A stretch of DNA of 64,000 bases from JAVBLY01 sp031553035. GTDB lineage: Bacteria > Bacillota > Clostridia > Peptostreptococcales > Anaerovoracaceae. The notes below the pieces were generated by a model. The model ran no database searches and was not told the DNA's origin. It worked only from the letters and a program-made list of their open reading frames with translations. The stretch spans positions 491,061 through 555,060 of the forward strand of contig JAVBLY010000006.1 of the NCBI GenBank assembly GCA_031553035.1. Reading direction: 5' to 3'. This document shows, piece after piece, positions 43,032 to 51,595 of this stretch. Numbering within the stretch: the stretch's first letter is position 1; each line of letters begins with the position of its first letter. The position numbers and the translations under genes are program-made.

Positions 43032-45182
43032 ATGTACGAATTAAAAATCGGTTGTACTGAAGCAACAAAGGAGTTGTTTTCAACAAAACGAGAAGTTATA
43101 ACTATTACTGACTCAAGTTACACCAGCATCTCAGTAGCAGTCGTAACTGAAAGTGATACTGACATAATAAGCAAAATAACGGAGACAAAATTCGAGATAC
43201 CCATATTTGTCGTGGTGGACGATGAGGGCAATGTGGGCGAATACATTTCGGACAATGCATACCGCATTGCCGGCAGAAATCAACTGGGCACTATTATAGA
43301 CAACGAAATCGAAACGGCAGCACAGCATTATGAGGAGAGGATGCTTCCTCCGTTTTTTGAAAATTTATTTCACTATATCGGTCTTAACAATCTGGCGTTC
43401 GACTGTCCGGGACATCAGACAGGCGAATACTTCAAGAAACATCCGGCGGGAAGGCAGCTTTACGATTTTCTCGGACCGAATATATTCAAATCGGATATTT
43501 GCAACGCCGACGTTGCTATGGGAGACCTGCTGATCCACGAAGGTCCGGCAAGTGAAGCTGTAAAGCATGCGGCGAAGGTATTCAATTCCGACAAAACATA
43601 CTTTGTGCTAAACGGTACAAGCGGGTCGAACAATGTTGCCATCGGTGCTTTGGTCACGGAAGGGGACATGGTGCTGTTCGACAGGAACAATCACAAGTCG
43701 GTATATGAATCAGCTTTGATTTCCAATGGCGGTAAAGCTGTTTATCTTGAGACCGCAAGAAACCCGTTCGGATTCATAGGCGGCATAGACGATCACTGTT
43801 TTAACGAAGACTATTTAAGGGAAGAGATCAGAAAGGTGGATCCTGCCAAAGCTGATGAAGAGAGGCCTTTCAGGCTGGCCATCGTCCAGCTTGGAACATA
43901 CGACGGGACCATTTATAATGCAAAACAGGTGGTCGATAGGATAGGACATCTCTGCGATTACATCCACTTCGATTCTGCATGGGTCGGATACGAACAGTTT
44001 ATACCTATGATGAAGGACTGTTCGCCGCTGCTTCTTGAGCTTGGTCCGGATGACCCAGGGATCATCGTTACCCAGTCAGTTCATAAACAGCAGGCAGGAT
44101 TCTCACAGGCGTCATACATACACAAAAAAGACAAACACATATGCGGTCAGAAAAGATATGTGAATCACAAGAGATTCAACAGCTCCTTCAGGCTTCATGC
44201 AAGCACAAGTCCGTTCTATCCAATCTACGCTTCACTGGATGTCAACGCCAGGATGCAGGACCGGGATTCGGGCAAAAAACTTTGGGCAGACTGTATCAAG
44301 ATGGGGATCGACGCCAGAAAAAACATACTGAGAAGATGCGATATGCTAAAGCCCTTTGTTCCTCCGGTTATTGAGGGAAAGAACTGGGAAGATCATGACA
44401 CGGAAAAGATAGCATCCGATATTTCCTTCTTCAAATTCAAGCCCGGAGAAAAGTGGCACTCTTATGAAGGCTTCGGTGAAGACCAGTACTTTGTAGACCC
44501 GAACAAGTTTATGCTCACAACTCCCGGAATCGACAGGGAGACAGGGGAGTACGAAGACTTCGGAATCCCTGCGACCATACTGGCAAGCTTCTTGAGAGAC
44601 AATAGGATCATTCCCGAAAAGAATGACTTTAATTCGATCCTGTTCCTCATGACTCCGGCTGAGTCTCAGGCAAAGATGGATGCACTGGTTTCACAGCTCG
44701 TGAGATTTGAAAAACTGATAAGGGAAGACGCTTCCCTGAGCAAGTCCATACCATTCCTATACACAAAGAATACGGAACGCTATAGAGGGTATACGCTGAG
44801 ACAGCTCTGTCAGGAGATGCATGATTTTTATAAAGAAAACGATGCCAAAACATATCAGAAGAGATTGTTCAGATCCGAGTTCATGCCGGAGAAGGCAATG
44901 CATCCGAAAGATGCCCATACGCAGCTCATGAGAAATAATGCGGAGCTTGTAAAGCTGTCGGAAATAAAAGGAAGAATCGCCCTGGAAGGCGCGCTGCCTT
45001 ATCCGCCGGGGATTTTCTGTGTTGTACCGGGAGAGGTCTGGAGTGAGACAGCGCAAAAATATTTCCTGATCCTGGAGGAGGGTATCAACAAATTCCCCGG
45101 ATTTTCACCTGAGATCCACGGTGTTTATCTGGAACAGGAGTACGGGAAAACTGTTGCGTACGGGTACGTGTTAAATCAATAA
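43032..45182 (+). CDS. speC: Ornithine decarboxylase (SpeC/SpeF type)
   Basis: A 716-residue fold-I PLP decarboxylase of the prokaryotic Orn/Lys/Arg family. It follows E. coli SpeC/SpeF through QSVHKQQAGFSQASYIHKKD (PLP lysine K352), LHASTSPFYPIYASLDVNA and LRQLCQEMHDFYKEN, pointing to ornithine rather than arginine or lysine. A wing domain of about 110 residues precedes the catalytic core. The start is ATG 43032 with AGGAGG; the ATG at 43011 lies inside the leader hairpins. It yields putrescine, which PatA (2104) could use. SpeC versus SpeF cannot be told from sequence. Confidence 0.9.
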   Translation: MYELKIGCTEATKELFSTKREVITITDSSYTSISVAVVTESDTDIISKITETKFEIPIFVVVDDEGNVGEYISDNAYRIAGRNQLGTIIDNEIETAAQHYEERMLPPFFENLFHYIGLNNLAFDCPGHQTGEYFKKHPAGRQLYDFLGPNIFKSDICNADVAMGDLLIHEGPASEAVKHAAKVFNSDKTYFVLNGTSGSNNVAIGALVTEGDMVLFDRNNHKSVYESALISNGGKAVYLETARNPFGFIGGIDDHCFNEDYLREEIRKVDPAKADEERPFRLAIVQLGTYDGTIYNAKQVVDRIGHLCDYIHFDSAWVGYEQFIPMMKDCSPLLLELGPDDPGIIVTQSVHKQQAGFSQASYIHKKDKHICGQKRYVNHKRFNSSFRLHASTSPFYPIYASLDVNARMQDRDSGKKLWADCIKMGIDARKNILRRCDMLKPFVPPVIEGKNWEDHDTEKIASDISFFKFKPGEKWHSYEGFGEDQYFVDPNKFMLTTPGIDRETGEYEDFGIPATILASFLRDNRIIPEKNDFNSILFLMTPAESQAKMDALVSQLVRFEKLIREDASLSKSIPFLYTKNTERYRGYTLRQLCQEMHDFYKENDAKTYQKRLFRSEFMPEKAMHPKDAHTQLMRNNAELVKLSEIKGRIALEGALPYPPGIFCVVPGEVWSETAQKYFLILEEGINKFPGFSPEIHGVYLEQEYGKTVAYGYVLNQ

Positions 45183-45433
45183 TCGCCCATGTACTGAATA
45201 GTGTTGTCGTTTAGCTCGAAAGTCGCATCATTGTGCATTTCGATATAGCCATTTTCACTGAGATATGCCAGTACAGCGCTTATCTGATCCTCACTGTATG
45301 TCTTCAAAAGATGATCATGAAGTTCAGCAGGGGATCCGAAAGATATGGCATTTTCTTTGGCTATGTTGTTCAGGATACGTGACAGATATTCATAATAAAA
45401 CATTTTCAAGAAGATCGCAGAATTTTGCTTCAT
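45176..45433 (-). CDS. Small protein of unknown function
   Basis: An 85-residue helical protein, perhaps a small winged-helix (DQISAVLAYLSENGYIEMHN looks like such a turn). AAGGAGG precedes the ATG. It is convergent with and overlaps the decarboxylase by 7 nt. No family recognised. Confidence 0.6.
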   Translation of the reverse strand: MKQNSAIFLKMFYYEYLSRILNNIAKENAISFGSPAELHDHLLKTYSEDQISAVLAYLSENGYIEMHNDATFELNDNTIQYMGDY

Positions 45434-45531
45434 GGTGGTGCCTCCTTAAGCATACAGCGATAAAAAATGATCGTTACAAATATATCATACCACATAAAAA
45501 TATTAATACAAGTGATATACAGCAAATATTG

Positions 45532-45957
45532 TTATAATTTTAACTCAAAGCATAATGCGGCTTTTTCGAAGCCGTATTTTTCATAAAACTGATGGGCGTC
45601 GACCCTTGGCATGCCTGAATCCAGGACGATTGCGGCGCATCCTCTTTCTTTTGCGAGAATCTTGACACGATCCACAAGTTTGTGGGCTAATCCCTGTCTT
45701 CTTTTTGTTTCGTCGGTGATTATGCTTGACAGATAACAGGTCTGTCCCGAAAGCCAGAAGGTGTTGAAGAATGTCCCGTGGCAGAACCCCACATATTCAT
45801 CATTTTCGATCAAAAAAAACATAAAATCATTTTCATTTTCTATGATTTCTTCATATACTTTTCTGATGGTCTCTTTGTCGTAGGTATTGTATGTCCACAA
45901 TTTTTCTATGTAGTCGAATGCGATTTCAAAGTCCGACATAGTTGCGTTTTTAATCAT
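45532..45957 (-). CDS. GNAT family N-acetyltransferase
   Basis: A 141-residue acetyltransferase with motif A in SSIITDETKRRQGLAHKLVD and the C-terminal AHQFYEKYGFEKAA. Substrate unknown; no special neighbour. GAAAGG lies upstream of the ATG. Confidence 0.82.
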   Translation of the reverse strand: MIKNATMSDFEIAFDYIEKLWTYNTYDKETIRKVYEEIIENENDFMFFLIENDEYVGFCHGTFFNTFWLSGQTCYLSSIITDETKRRQGLAHKLVDRVKILAKERGCAAIVLDSGMPRVDAHQFYEKYGFEKAALCFELKL

Positions 45958-46085
45958 TTTCGTTTGCCTTTCTATTTACCTAGTGTGGTAATAATTATTT
46001 ATATGATTATTATACAGGAATTATGTGGTTGGATATTATAAAAATAAATTTCACATAAGATTATCTATAGAAAAAGCGTTTGAAG

Positions 46086-46385
46086 AAGGGGCTGTCTCAA
46101 AATGTAAATAGTTGAGACAGCCTTTATTTCGGCCTCTTGCGGCAACCGATATGTTCCTTCTGATAAAGAAAAAATGTTCTGCAAAAAATTAACCTAAAAT
46201 TTGGTCCAAAATCGGGGTTATGCGAACTTTTTCACAGCTCGGTTAAAAGAATTGTGCATAAATGCACAATAACAGACTCAAGCTTCTGATTTGGAGACAT
46301 GATATAGGACACAACCCCGATTTTGGTCCATAAAACGCCTCCAAAAGTTGCACTTTTACTAAGCGTCATTTTGAGACAGCCCCTT
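46086..46385. mobile_element. MITE-like element with 19-bp terminal inverted repeats
   Basis: Exactly 300 bp bounded by AAGGGGCTGTCTCAAAATG (46086-46104) and its exact complement (46367-46385). Inside are a second pair (46202-46219 with 46313-46330, 17 of 18 matching) and a near-central 20-bp palindrome with arms ATTGTGCAT/ATGCACAAT (46251-46270). It has no coding capacity. A target duplication is not clear. The left end also forms the GGCTGTCTCA hairpin found at 22207. Confidence 0.7.
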
Positions 46386-46451
46386 AAAGATTGACATAAA
46401 AGAATGTTATTTATATAGCGGTTATATAAATTAAATGAAAAGGATTATCAT

Positions 46452-46764
46452 ATGTATAGGTATTTGATGGAAAAACTTGTTGAATGGAAACAATACAAAA
46501 AAAGAAACCGCTCCTGGTCAAAGGAATCAGGCAATGCGGCAAAACATATTTAATAAAAAATTTGGAGAAGAACAATATAGTGATACCGCATATTTCACAT
46601 TTGAAAACAATGAATCTCTGATGAAGATAGTTGATCAGGACTATGATATCACCAGAATTATTAGTGAGATCAGCATCATCTGGAAAGTGAATATCAGTTC
46701 AGAAAATATTATAATTATATTTTCTGAAATTCAGGTAAACTTCAAAGAATTTCTATTGGCTTGA
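46452..46764 (+). pseudogene. Frameshifted fragment of an AAA ATPase (DUF4143-type)
   Basis: Three frames together read MYRYLMEKLVEWKQ, then PLLVKGIRQCGKTYLIK (Walker A), then KFGEEQYSDTAYF and IIIFSEIQ, the start of the ATP-binding DUF4143 family of Clostridia. At least two single-base frameshifts separate these pieces and the protein ends after the Walker B region. The rest of the gene is missing. It lies 66 bp after the MITE-like element. Confidence 0.75.
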
Positions 46765-46894
46765 GGCAGTTTCTTTGTTGTATATACGGGTTTCTTAAGA
46801 AAGATTTAATGTTTAGCTCATCTTTATGTAATTCTTATTATATAAAATAGCACTATCCCATAAATTAGTTTGACATTAAAAGAAATGAGGTGTT

Positions 46895-48097
46895 ATGAAG
46901 ATATTAATAACAAGTTACTGGTACGCACCGGCAATCAACGGAGTTGTGACCTCGGTTTGCAACCTGGAAAAAGAACTGATAAAGAATGGTCATGATGTGA
47001 GGATCCTTACCATTTCTCAGGATAAGCATTCTCACAAAGAAGACAATGTTTACTATATAGGATCCATGTCCCTTGGCATGTTATATCCATATGCACGTTT
47101 CCCCATTAAATCTCAAAACAAATTCTATGATGAAATCATCGACTGGGAACCGGATGTGATCCATTCTCAATGCGAATTCTTTACATTTTCCGTTAGCGTC
47201 AAAATCGCCAAGACTCTGGATATACCTCTGATCCATACATACCATACCATATACGAAGATTACACCCACTATTTTTCTCCGAGCGCAACTGCTGGTGGGA
47301 ATGCGGTAGCGCTTTTTTCACGAAAAGTTCTGGCTAAGGCGGACAAAATAATCGCTCCCACACAGAAGACAAAAGGTATTCTTGAAAGTTACAAAGTTAG
47401 ACCAGATATATTTACTGTTCCTACCGGGATCGACATGGAAAAATTCAGTCCATCCTCAGATACCGAGAATATTCAAACTCTGAGAAAAAACCTTGGTCTT
47501 AAGAAAAATCAAAAACTTTTGATATCGGTGGGCAGGATCGCCAGGGAAAAAAATCTCGACGAGATTATCGATGGTATCAAAATCCTCGATGATAAAAATA
47601 TAAAGCTTCTCATCGTAGGCGACGGACCTTACAGAAGGCAGCTTGTAGAAAAAGTCCATTTGGAAAATCTTAAGGACAGAGTTATATTTACAGGGATGGT
47701 TTCACCGGATGAAGTCAGTAAGTACTATGAACTGGGAGATGTGTTTGTTAGTGCATCCAGCAGCGAAACACAGGGGTTAACTTACATCGAAGCGCTGGCA
47801 TGCGGGCTGCCTGTGGTCTGCAGGGAAGACGAATGTGTGAAGGGTGTAGTAATTGAAGGTGAGAACGGATATACCTTTTCCGATATGGATGGCTTCGCTG
47901 AATCCATCGGTTCGGTCCTGAGCAATGGATGGAATTACAGAAGAATGTCCCGACGTGCTAAAGAAAGTTCAATGAAATTCTCCATGACTGCTTTTGCTGA
48001 CAGCATGACTGATATATACGCTGACTCAATTGAAGAAAAGGTAACTGAGATCGAAGAGAAATATGGAAAAGGAATATTATGTCGGACTATGAACTGA
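46895..48097 (+). CDS. Glycosyltransferase family 4, diacylglycerol glucosyltransferase-like
   Basis: A 400-residue GT-B enzyme similar to alpha-monoglucosyl-diacylglycerol synthases: SYWYAPAINGVVTSV, HTYHTIYEDYTHYF, and SASSSETQGLTYIEALACGL carry the donor-binding signature. It should add glucose to diacylglycerol at the membrane surface. GAGGTG precedes the ATG. It overlaps the VTT gene by 19 nt. First gene of a three-gene operon. Confidence 0.85.
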   Translation: MKILITSYWYAPAINGVVTSVCNLEKELIKNGHDVRILTISQDKHSHKEDNVYYIGSMSLGMLYPYARFPIKSQNKFYDEIIDWEPDVIHSQCEFFTFSVSVKIAKTLDIPLIHTYHTIYEDYTHYFSPSATAGGNAVALFSRKVLAKADKIIAPTQKTKGILESYKVRPDIFTVPTGIDMEKFSPSSDTENIQTLRKNLGLKKNQKLLISVGRIAREKNLDEIIDGIKILDDKNIKLLIVGDGPYRRQLVEKVHLENLKDRVIFTGMVSPDEVSKYYELGDVFVSASSSETQGLTYIEALACGLPVVCREDECVKGVVIEGENGYTFSDMDGFAESIGSVLSNGWNYRRMSRRAKESSMKFSMTAFADSMTDIYADSIEEKVTEIEEKYGKGILCRTMN

Positions 48098-48714
48098 CAA
48101 GCGGGAAGCTGACTGCCGGAAACAACAGCAAACTGATCAAATACACCATAAATATCTCGACTGTGATCGGCCTGGCTGCCTGTGTTCTGTTTATAGTATA
48201 TGGTATAGATCAACACATTTTCACTTCAGAGGAAGCGCTTAATGCGTTCCTCACAAAACTGGGAATTTTCGCTCCCATTGCATTTATTCTTGTTCAGGCT
48301 ATTCAGGTTGTGATCCCCATTATTCCCGGGAGCATCGGGTGCCTGGGCGGAGTTATATTTTTCGGACCTGTTTTGGGATTCATTTTTAATTATGTAGGGA
48401 TATGCCTCGGATCTTTTGCCGCTTTTCTGCTGGCCAGAAGGTTCGGGAAGCCGATAGTAACAGGCATCGCAAGTAAAAAAAACTGGAATAAATATTCGGG
48501 CTGGCTCAACTCGGAAAAATATGATCGTCTGTTTGCTTTCGCTATTATTTTTCCCGTGGCACCTGATGATTTCCTGTGTTATTTGTCAGGTTTGACCGAC
48601 ATGAAGTTTAGGCGCTATATGCTCATTATTCTTGCCTGTAAACCTTTTTCCATCGCAATATATACATTTTTGCTAGGCTTTATATTCGAGATGGCAATGA
48701 AGCTGTTTGGGTGA
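48079..48714 (+). CDS. VTT-domain (DedA/TVP38) membrane protein
   Basis: A 211-residue protein with about five helices and the VTT region (PGSIGCLGGVIFFGPVLGF, LARRFGKPIV, PVAPDDFLCYLSG). VTT proteins are linked to lipid scrambling and lipid-carrier recycling. Its place between two glycolipid transferases suggests flipping of the glycolipid or its carrier. AAAGGA precedes the ATG. Confidence 0.85.
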   Translation: MSDYELTSGKLTAGNNSKLIKYTINISTVIGLAACVLFIVYGIDQHIFTSEEALNAFLTKLGIFAPIAFILVQAIQVVIPIIPGSIGCLGGVIFFGPVLGFIFNYVGICLGSFAAFLLARRFGKPIVTGIASKKNWNKYSGWLNSEKYDRLFAFAIIFPVAPDDFLCYLSGLTDMKFRRYMLIILACKPFSIAIYTFLLGFIFEMAMKLFG

Positions 48715-48717
48715 TAA

Positions 48718-49713
48718 ATGAAGATCTTATTATATTCAAAACATCAGAAATTAGTTGAAAAAAGCGGTGTCGGCAGGGCACTCGAGCATCAGAAGAGGGC
48801 TCTTGATTCTGCCGGAGTCACATATACACTTGATGAAAACGATGATTATGATATCGTCCATCTCAATACCATTTTCCCCGGATCCCTTAGGATGGCAAAG
48901 AAAGCAAAAGCTCAGGGGCGGAAGGTCGTATACCATGCCCATTCTACATGTGAGGATTTCAGGAACTCTTTCATCGGATCCAATATGGCAGCACCATTAT
49001 TTAAAAAATGGATAACTCACTGTTACAATCAAGGTGATGTGATTCTGACGCCGACACCTTATTCAAAACAGCTTCTTGAGAATTATGATATTAACCATAA
49101 AATTACTGCAATTTCCAATGGCATCGATTTAAGGGAATTTAAACGGGACAACGAGGCAGGCATGCACTTTCGAAACAGATATGGATTCACTTCTGCGGAC
49201 AAAGTGATCATGTCAGTCGGCCTTCAAATCGAAAGGAAAGGTATACTGGACTTCGTAGAGATTGCCGGGCAAATGCCGGAATACAAATTTTTCTGGTGTG
49301 GGTATTCAGACCCCAGGACTATTCCGAAAAAAATCAGGGATGCCGTCAAAACAGATCTTCCTAATCTTTTTTTTCCCGGTTATGTGAGCAAAGATGAAAT
49401 GAAAGGTGTGTACAGCGGCAGCGATCTGTTCCTGTTTATGACCCATGAAGAAACTGAAGGCATAGTTCTTCTCGAAGCTCTGTCCATGAAGACACCTGTG
49501 CTTGTCCGGGACATTCCAATATACAGCTACTGGCTGAAGGACGGAGTGCATGTGTATAAGGATAATGCGAATAAAGGATTTAAAGAAAAAATCAAAAATA
49601 TTTTATCGGGAACATTGCCCGATCTGACTGAAAAAGCTTATGAAGTTCCGTGCGCTCGGGATATCGAGAGCATCGGTATGAAGCTCAGAGATATATATGA
49701 AACAGTTTTATAA
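48718..49713 (+). CDS. Glycosyltransferase family 4, CpoA-like galactosyltransferase
   Basis: A 331-residue GT-B enzyme resembling pneumococcal CpoA, which adds galactose to glucosyl-diacylglycerol. Signatures are SKHQKLVEKSGVGRALEHQ at the start, VVYHAHSTCEDFRNSF, and FMTHEETEGIVLLEALSM. It starts 3 nt after the VTT gene with a weak GGGTGAT site. The pair of transferases should make a diglycosyl-diacylglycerol. Confidence 0.83.
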   Translation: MKILLYSKHQKLVEKSGVGRALEHQKRALDSAGVTYTLDENDDYDIVHLNTIFPGSLRMAKKAKAQGRKVVYHAHSTCEDFRNSFIGSNMAAPLFKKWITHCYNQGDVILTPTPYSKQLLENYDINHKITAISNGIDLREFKRDNEAGMHFRNRYGFTSADKVIMSVGLQIERKGILDFVEIAGQMPEYKFFWCGYSDPRTIPKKIRDAVKTDLPNLFFPGYVSKDEMKGVYSGSDLFLFMTHEETEGIVLLEALSMKTPVLVRDIPIYSYWLKDGVHVYKDNANKGFKEKIKNILSGTLPDLTEKAYEVPCARDIESIGMKLRDIYETVL

Positions 49714-49720
49714 AGTCTGA

Positions 49721-49858
49721 TCAGTGATCGTCATCCAGTTCATTATCGTAATTATTGCTGTTTTGCTTCGGAGGCTGGCTGCCGGTATTCTTCTGTTCTT
49801 CTTCCAGCAATTCTCTGTACAGTTGGTCTTCGTTATCTGCTATATTATCAAAATCCAT
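49721..49858 (-). CDS. Short acidic peptide, unknown
   Basis: A 45-residue peptide, Asn-, Gln- and Asp-rich (MDFDNIADNEDQLYRELLEE, ending in DDDH). GAGGAAGAAG precedes the ATG. It follows the DUF4177 gene by 19 nt and probably shares its transcript. Too short for family assignment. Confidence 0.45.
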   Translation of the reverse strand: MDFDNIADNEDQLYRELLEEEQKNTGSQPPKQNSNNYDNELDDDH

Positions 49859-49877
49859 AAGTCTTCTTCCTCTTCAA

Positions 49878-50075
49878 TTATTTATCATTTTCTTCTTTTT
49901 CAAACACAAGATCTGCTTTACTTAAATATGCATTTGGACCGTAGACGGTAGGTACGGCACCAACAAAGCGCCAACCGTTTTTTGCATATCGATCAATAAT
50001 ATCCTTGTGTTCTGTCAGCTTCCTTGATACTACGCTCAAATCATAATTGACTGTAACATATTCATATTTGTACAT
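49878..50075 (-). CDS. DUF4177-like small protein
   Basis: A 65-residue protein of DUF4177 type (YKYEYVTVNYD, IIDRYAKNGWRFVGAVPT). Function unknown. AAGGAGG stands 7 nt before the ATG. Confidence 0.75.
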   Translation of the reverse strand: MYKYEYVTVNYDLSVVSRKLTEHKDIIDRYAKNGWRFVGAVPTVYGPNAYLSKADLVFEKEENDK

Positions 50076-50251
50076 GATAAGTACCTCCTTCTATAATTTG
50101 TATTTTATTAATTATAACATACACACTTAAAATGTTTAATATACTGTTTCCACGGGTATAAATAATATATCCCTTGGTATTTTGTTGATACAAAGGGATA
50201 TTACTATTTTTTGGGGGAAAAACCAAAAGTTATAACTGAAAGGAGACAAAC

Positions 50252-51427
50252 ATGTCAAGATTTACAATCCCCCGTGATGTTTATTACGGGGCAGGCTCAT
50301 TAGAGGAACTCAAAAATTTAAAGGGGAAGAAAGCAATGGTCGTCGTAGGCGGCAGCTCAATGCAGAAAACAGGCTTTCTGGACAAGACGGTGGATTATCT
50401 GAAAGAAGCCGGAATGGAAGTTGAACTTTTTGAAGGGGTAGAACCGGATCCGTCGGTTGAAACAGTGATGAAAGGTGCTGAAGCCATGAGAAAATTCCAG
50501 CCTGACTGGATCGTTTCCGTAGGCGGAGGTTCACCGATAGATGCCGCAAAAGCCATGTGGACATTTTATGAATATCCGGAGACGGATTTTCAGACTCTCA
50601 TCACACCGTTCAGCTTTCCTGAGCTAAGAACAAAAGCAAAATTTGCCGCAATACCTTCCACATCAGGTACGGCCACAGAAGTAACGGCATTCGCAGTCAT
50701 AACAGATTATGACAAAGGAATCAAATACCCTTTGGCGGATTATAATATAACGCCCGATGTTGCAATTGTCGATCCTGAAGTTGCAGAAACTATGCCGAAG
50801 CTGTTGGTCGCCCATACGGGTATGGATGCTCTGACTCATGCGTTCGAAGCCTATGTATCGGATCTTCATTCGCCGTTTACGGACCCGCTTGCCTTAAGTG
50901 CAATAAAAATGGTTTTTGGCAATTTAAATGAATCATATGCCGGCGATAAAGTGGCGAAGGAAAATATGCATTATGCACAATGTCTGGCCGGAATGGCATT
51001 TACAAATGCTCTTCTGGGGATCACTCATTCTCTTGCCCATAAAACAGGTGCGGTGTTTGAAGGCGGCCATATACCACATGGTGAAGCCAACGCCATATAT
51101 CTTCCGTATGTGATTCAGTTCAATGCAAAAAAAGCGGCTGCAAGATATGCCGACATCGCAAGATTTATTGGACTGGAAGGAAAAGATGATATTGAGATTA
51201 CGGGCAAGCTGATAGACAAGATCAACAACTTTAATAAAGCGCTGGGAATTCCTAAATCCATGAAAGAATGGGGAGTCCCGGAAGATGAATTCAAGGCTAA
51301 AGTCAAGAAAATCGCTGAAGATGCGGTGGCAGACGCCTGTACCGGATCAAATCCCAGAAGCGTTACTCCAAAGGAGATGGAATTGCTTCTTAACAGTATA
51401 TATTTCGGTGAAGATGTGGATTTTTAG
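50252..51427 (+). CDS. Iron-containing alcohol dehydrogenase
   Basis: A 391-residue group III alcohol dehydrogenase. NAD(P) binding: VSVGGGSPIDAAKAM. Iron ligands lie in MDALTHAFEAY and LAHKTGAVFEGGHIPHGEANA. Such enzymes reduce aldehydes to alcohols, re-oxidising NAD(P)H in fermentation; butanol- or ethanol-type activity cannot be told apart. AAAGGAG precedes the ATG. Monocistronic with a clear terminator. Confidence 0.92.
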   Translation: MSRFTIPRDVYYGAGSLEELKNLKGKKAMVVVGGSSMQKTGFLDKTVDYLKEAGMEVELFEGVEPDPSVETVMKGAEAMRKFQPDWIVSVGGGSPIDAAKAMWTFYEYPETDFQTLITPFSFPELRTKAKFAAIPSTSGTATEVTAFAVITDYDKGIKYPLADYNITPDVAIVDPEVAETMPKLLVAHTGMDALTHAFEAYVSDLHSPFTDPLALSAIKMVFGNLNESYAGDKVAKENMHYAQCLAGMAFTNALLGITHSLAHKTGAVFEGGHIPHGEANAIYLPYVIQFNAKKAAARYADIARFIGLEGKDDIEITGKLIDKINNFNKALGIPKSMKEWGVPEDEFKAKVKKIAEDAVADACTGSNPRSVTPKEMELLLNSIYFGEDVDF

Positions 51428-51461
51428 TATCTGAATACTGATACTGTTTGATAATAAAAAA

Positions 51462-51488
51462 GACCCTCATTTTACGTGAGGGCTTTTT
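51462..51488 (+). terminator. Terminator after the alcohol dehydrogenase
   Basis: CCCTCA (51464-51469) and TGAGGG (51477-51482), loop TTTTACG, then CTTTTTAA. Confidence 0.85.
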
Positions 51489-51595
51489 AATTATATTAAC
51501 AATTATCTTACAAAAATGTTATAATATTACGGTGTCAGTTATTCTTGATACTGAGGATTTATCCACTTCGCACCTGGATAAACGGAGGGAAACAA

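Noticed and set aside
49724..49951. + strand frame of 75 codons after the CpoA-like gene
   Set aside because: It is the shadow of the minus-strand DUF4177 gene and the 45-residue peptide gene, both with ribosome sites.
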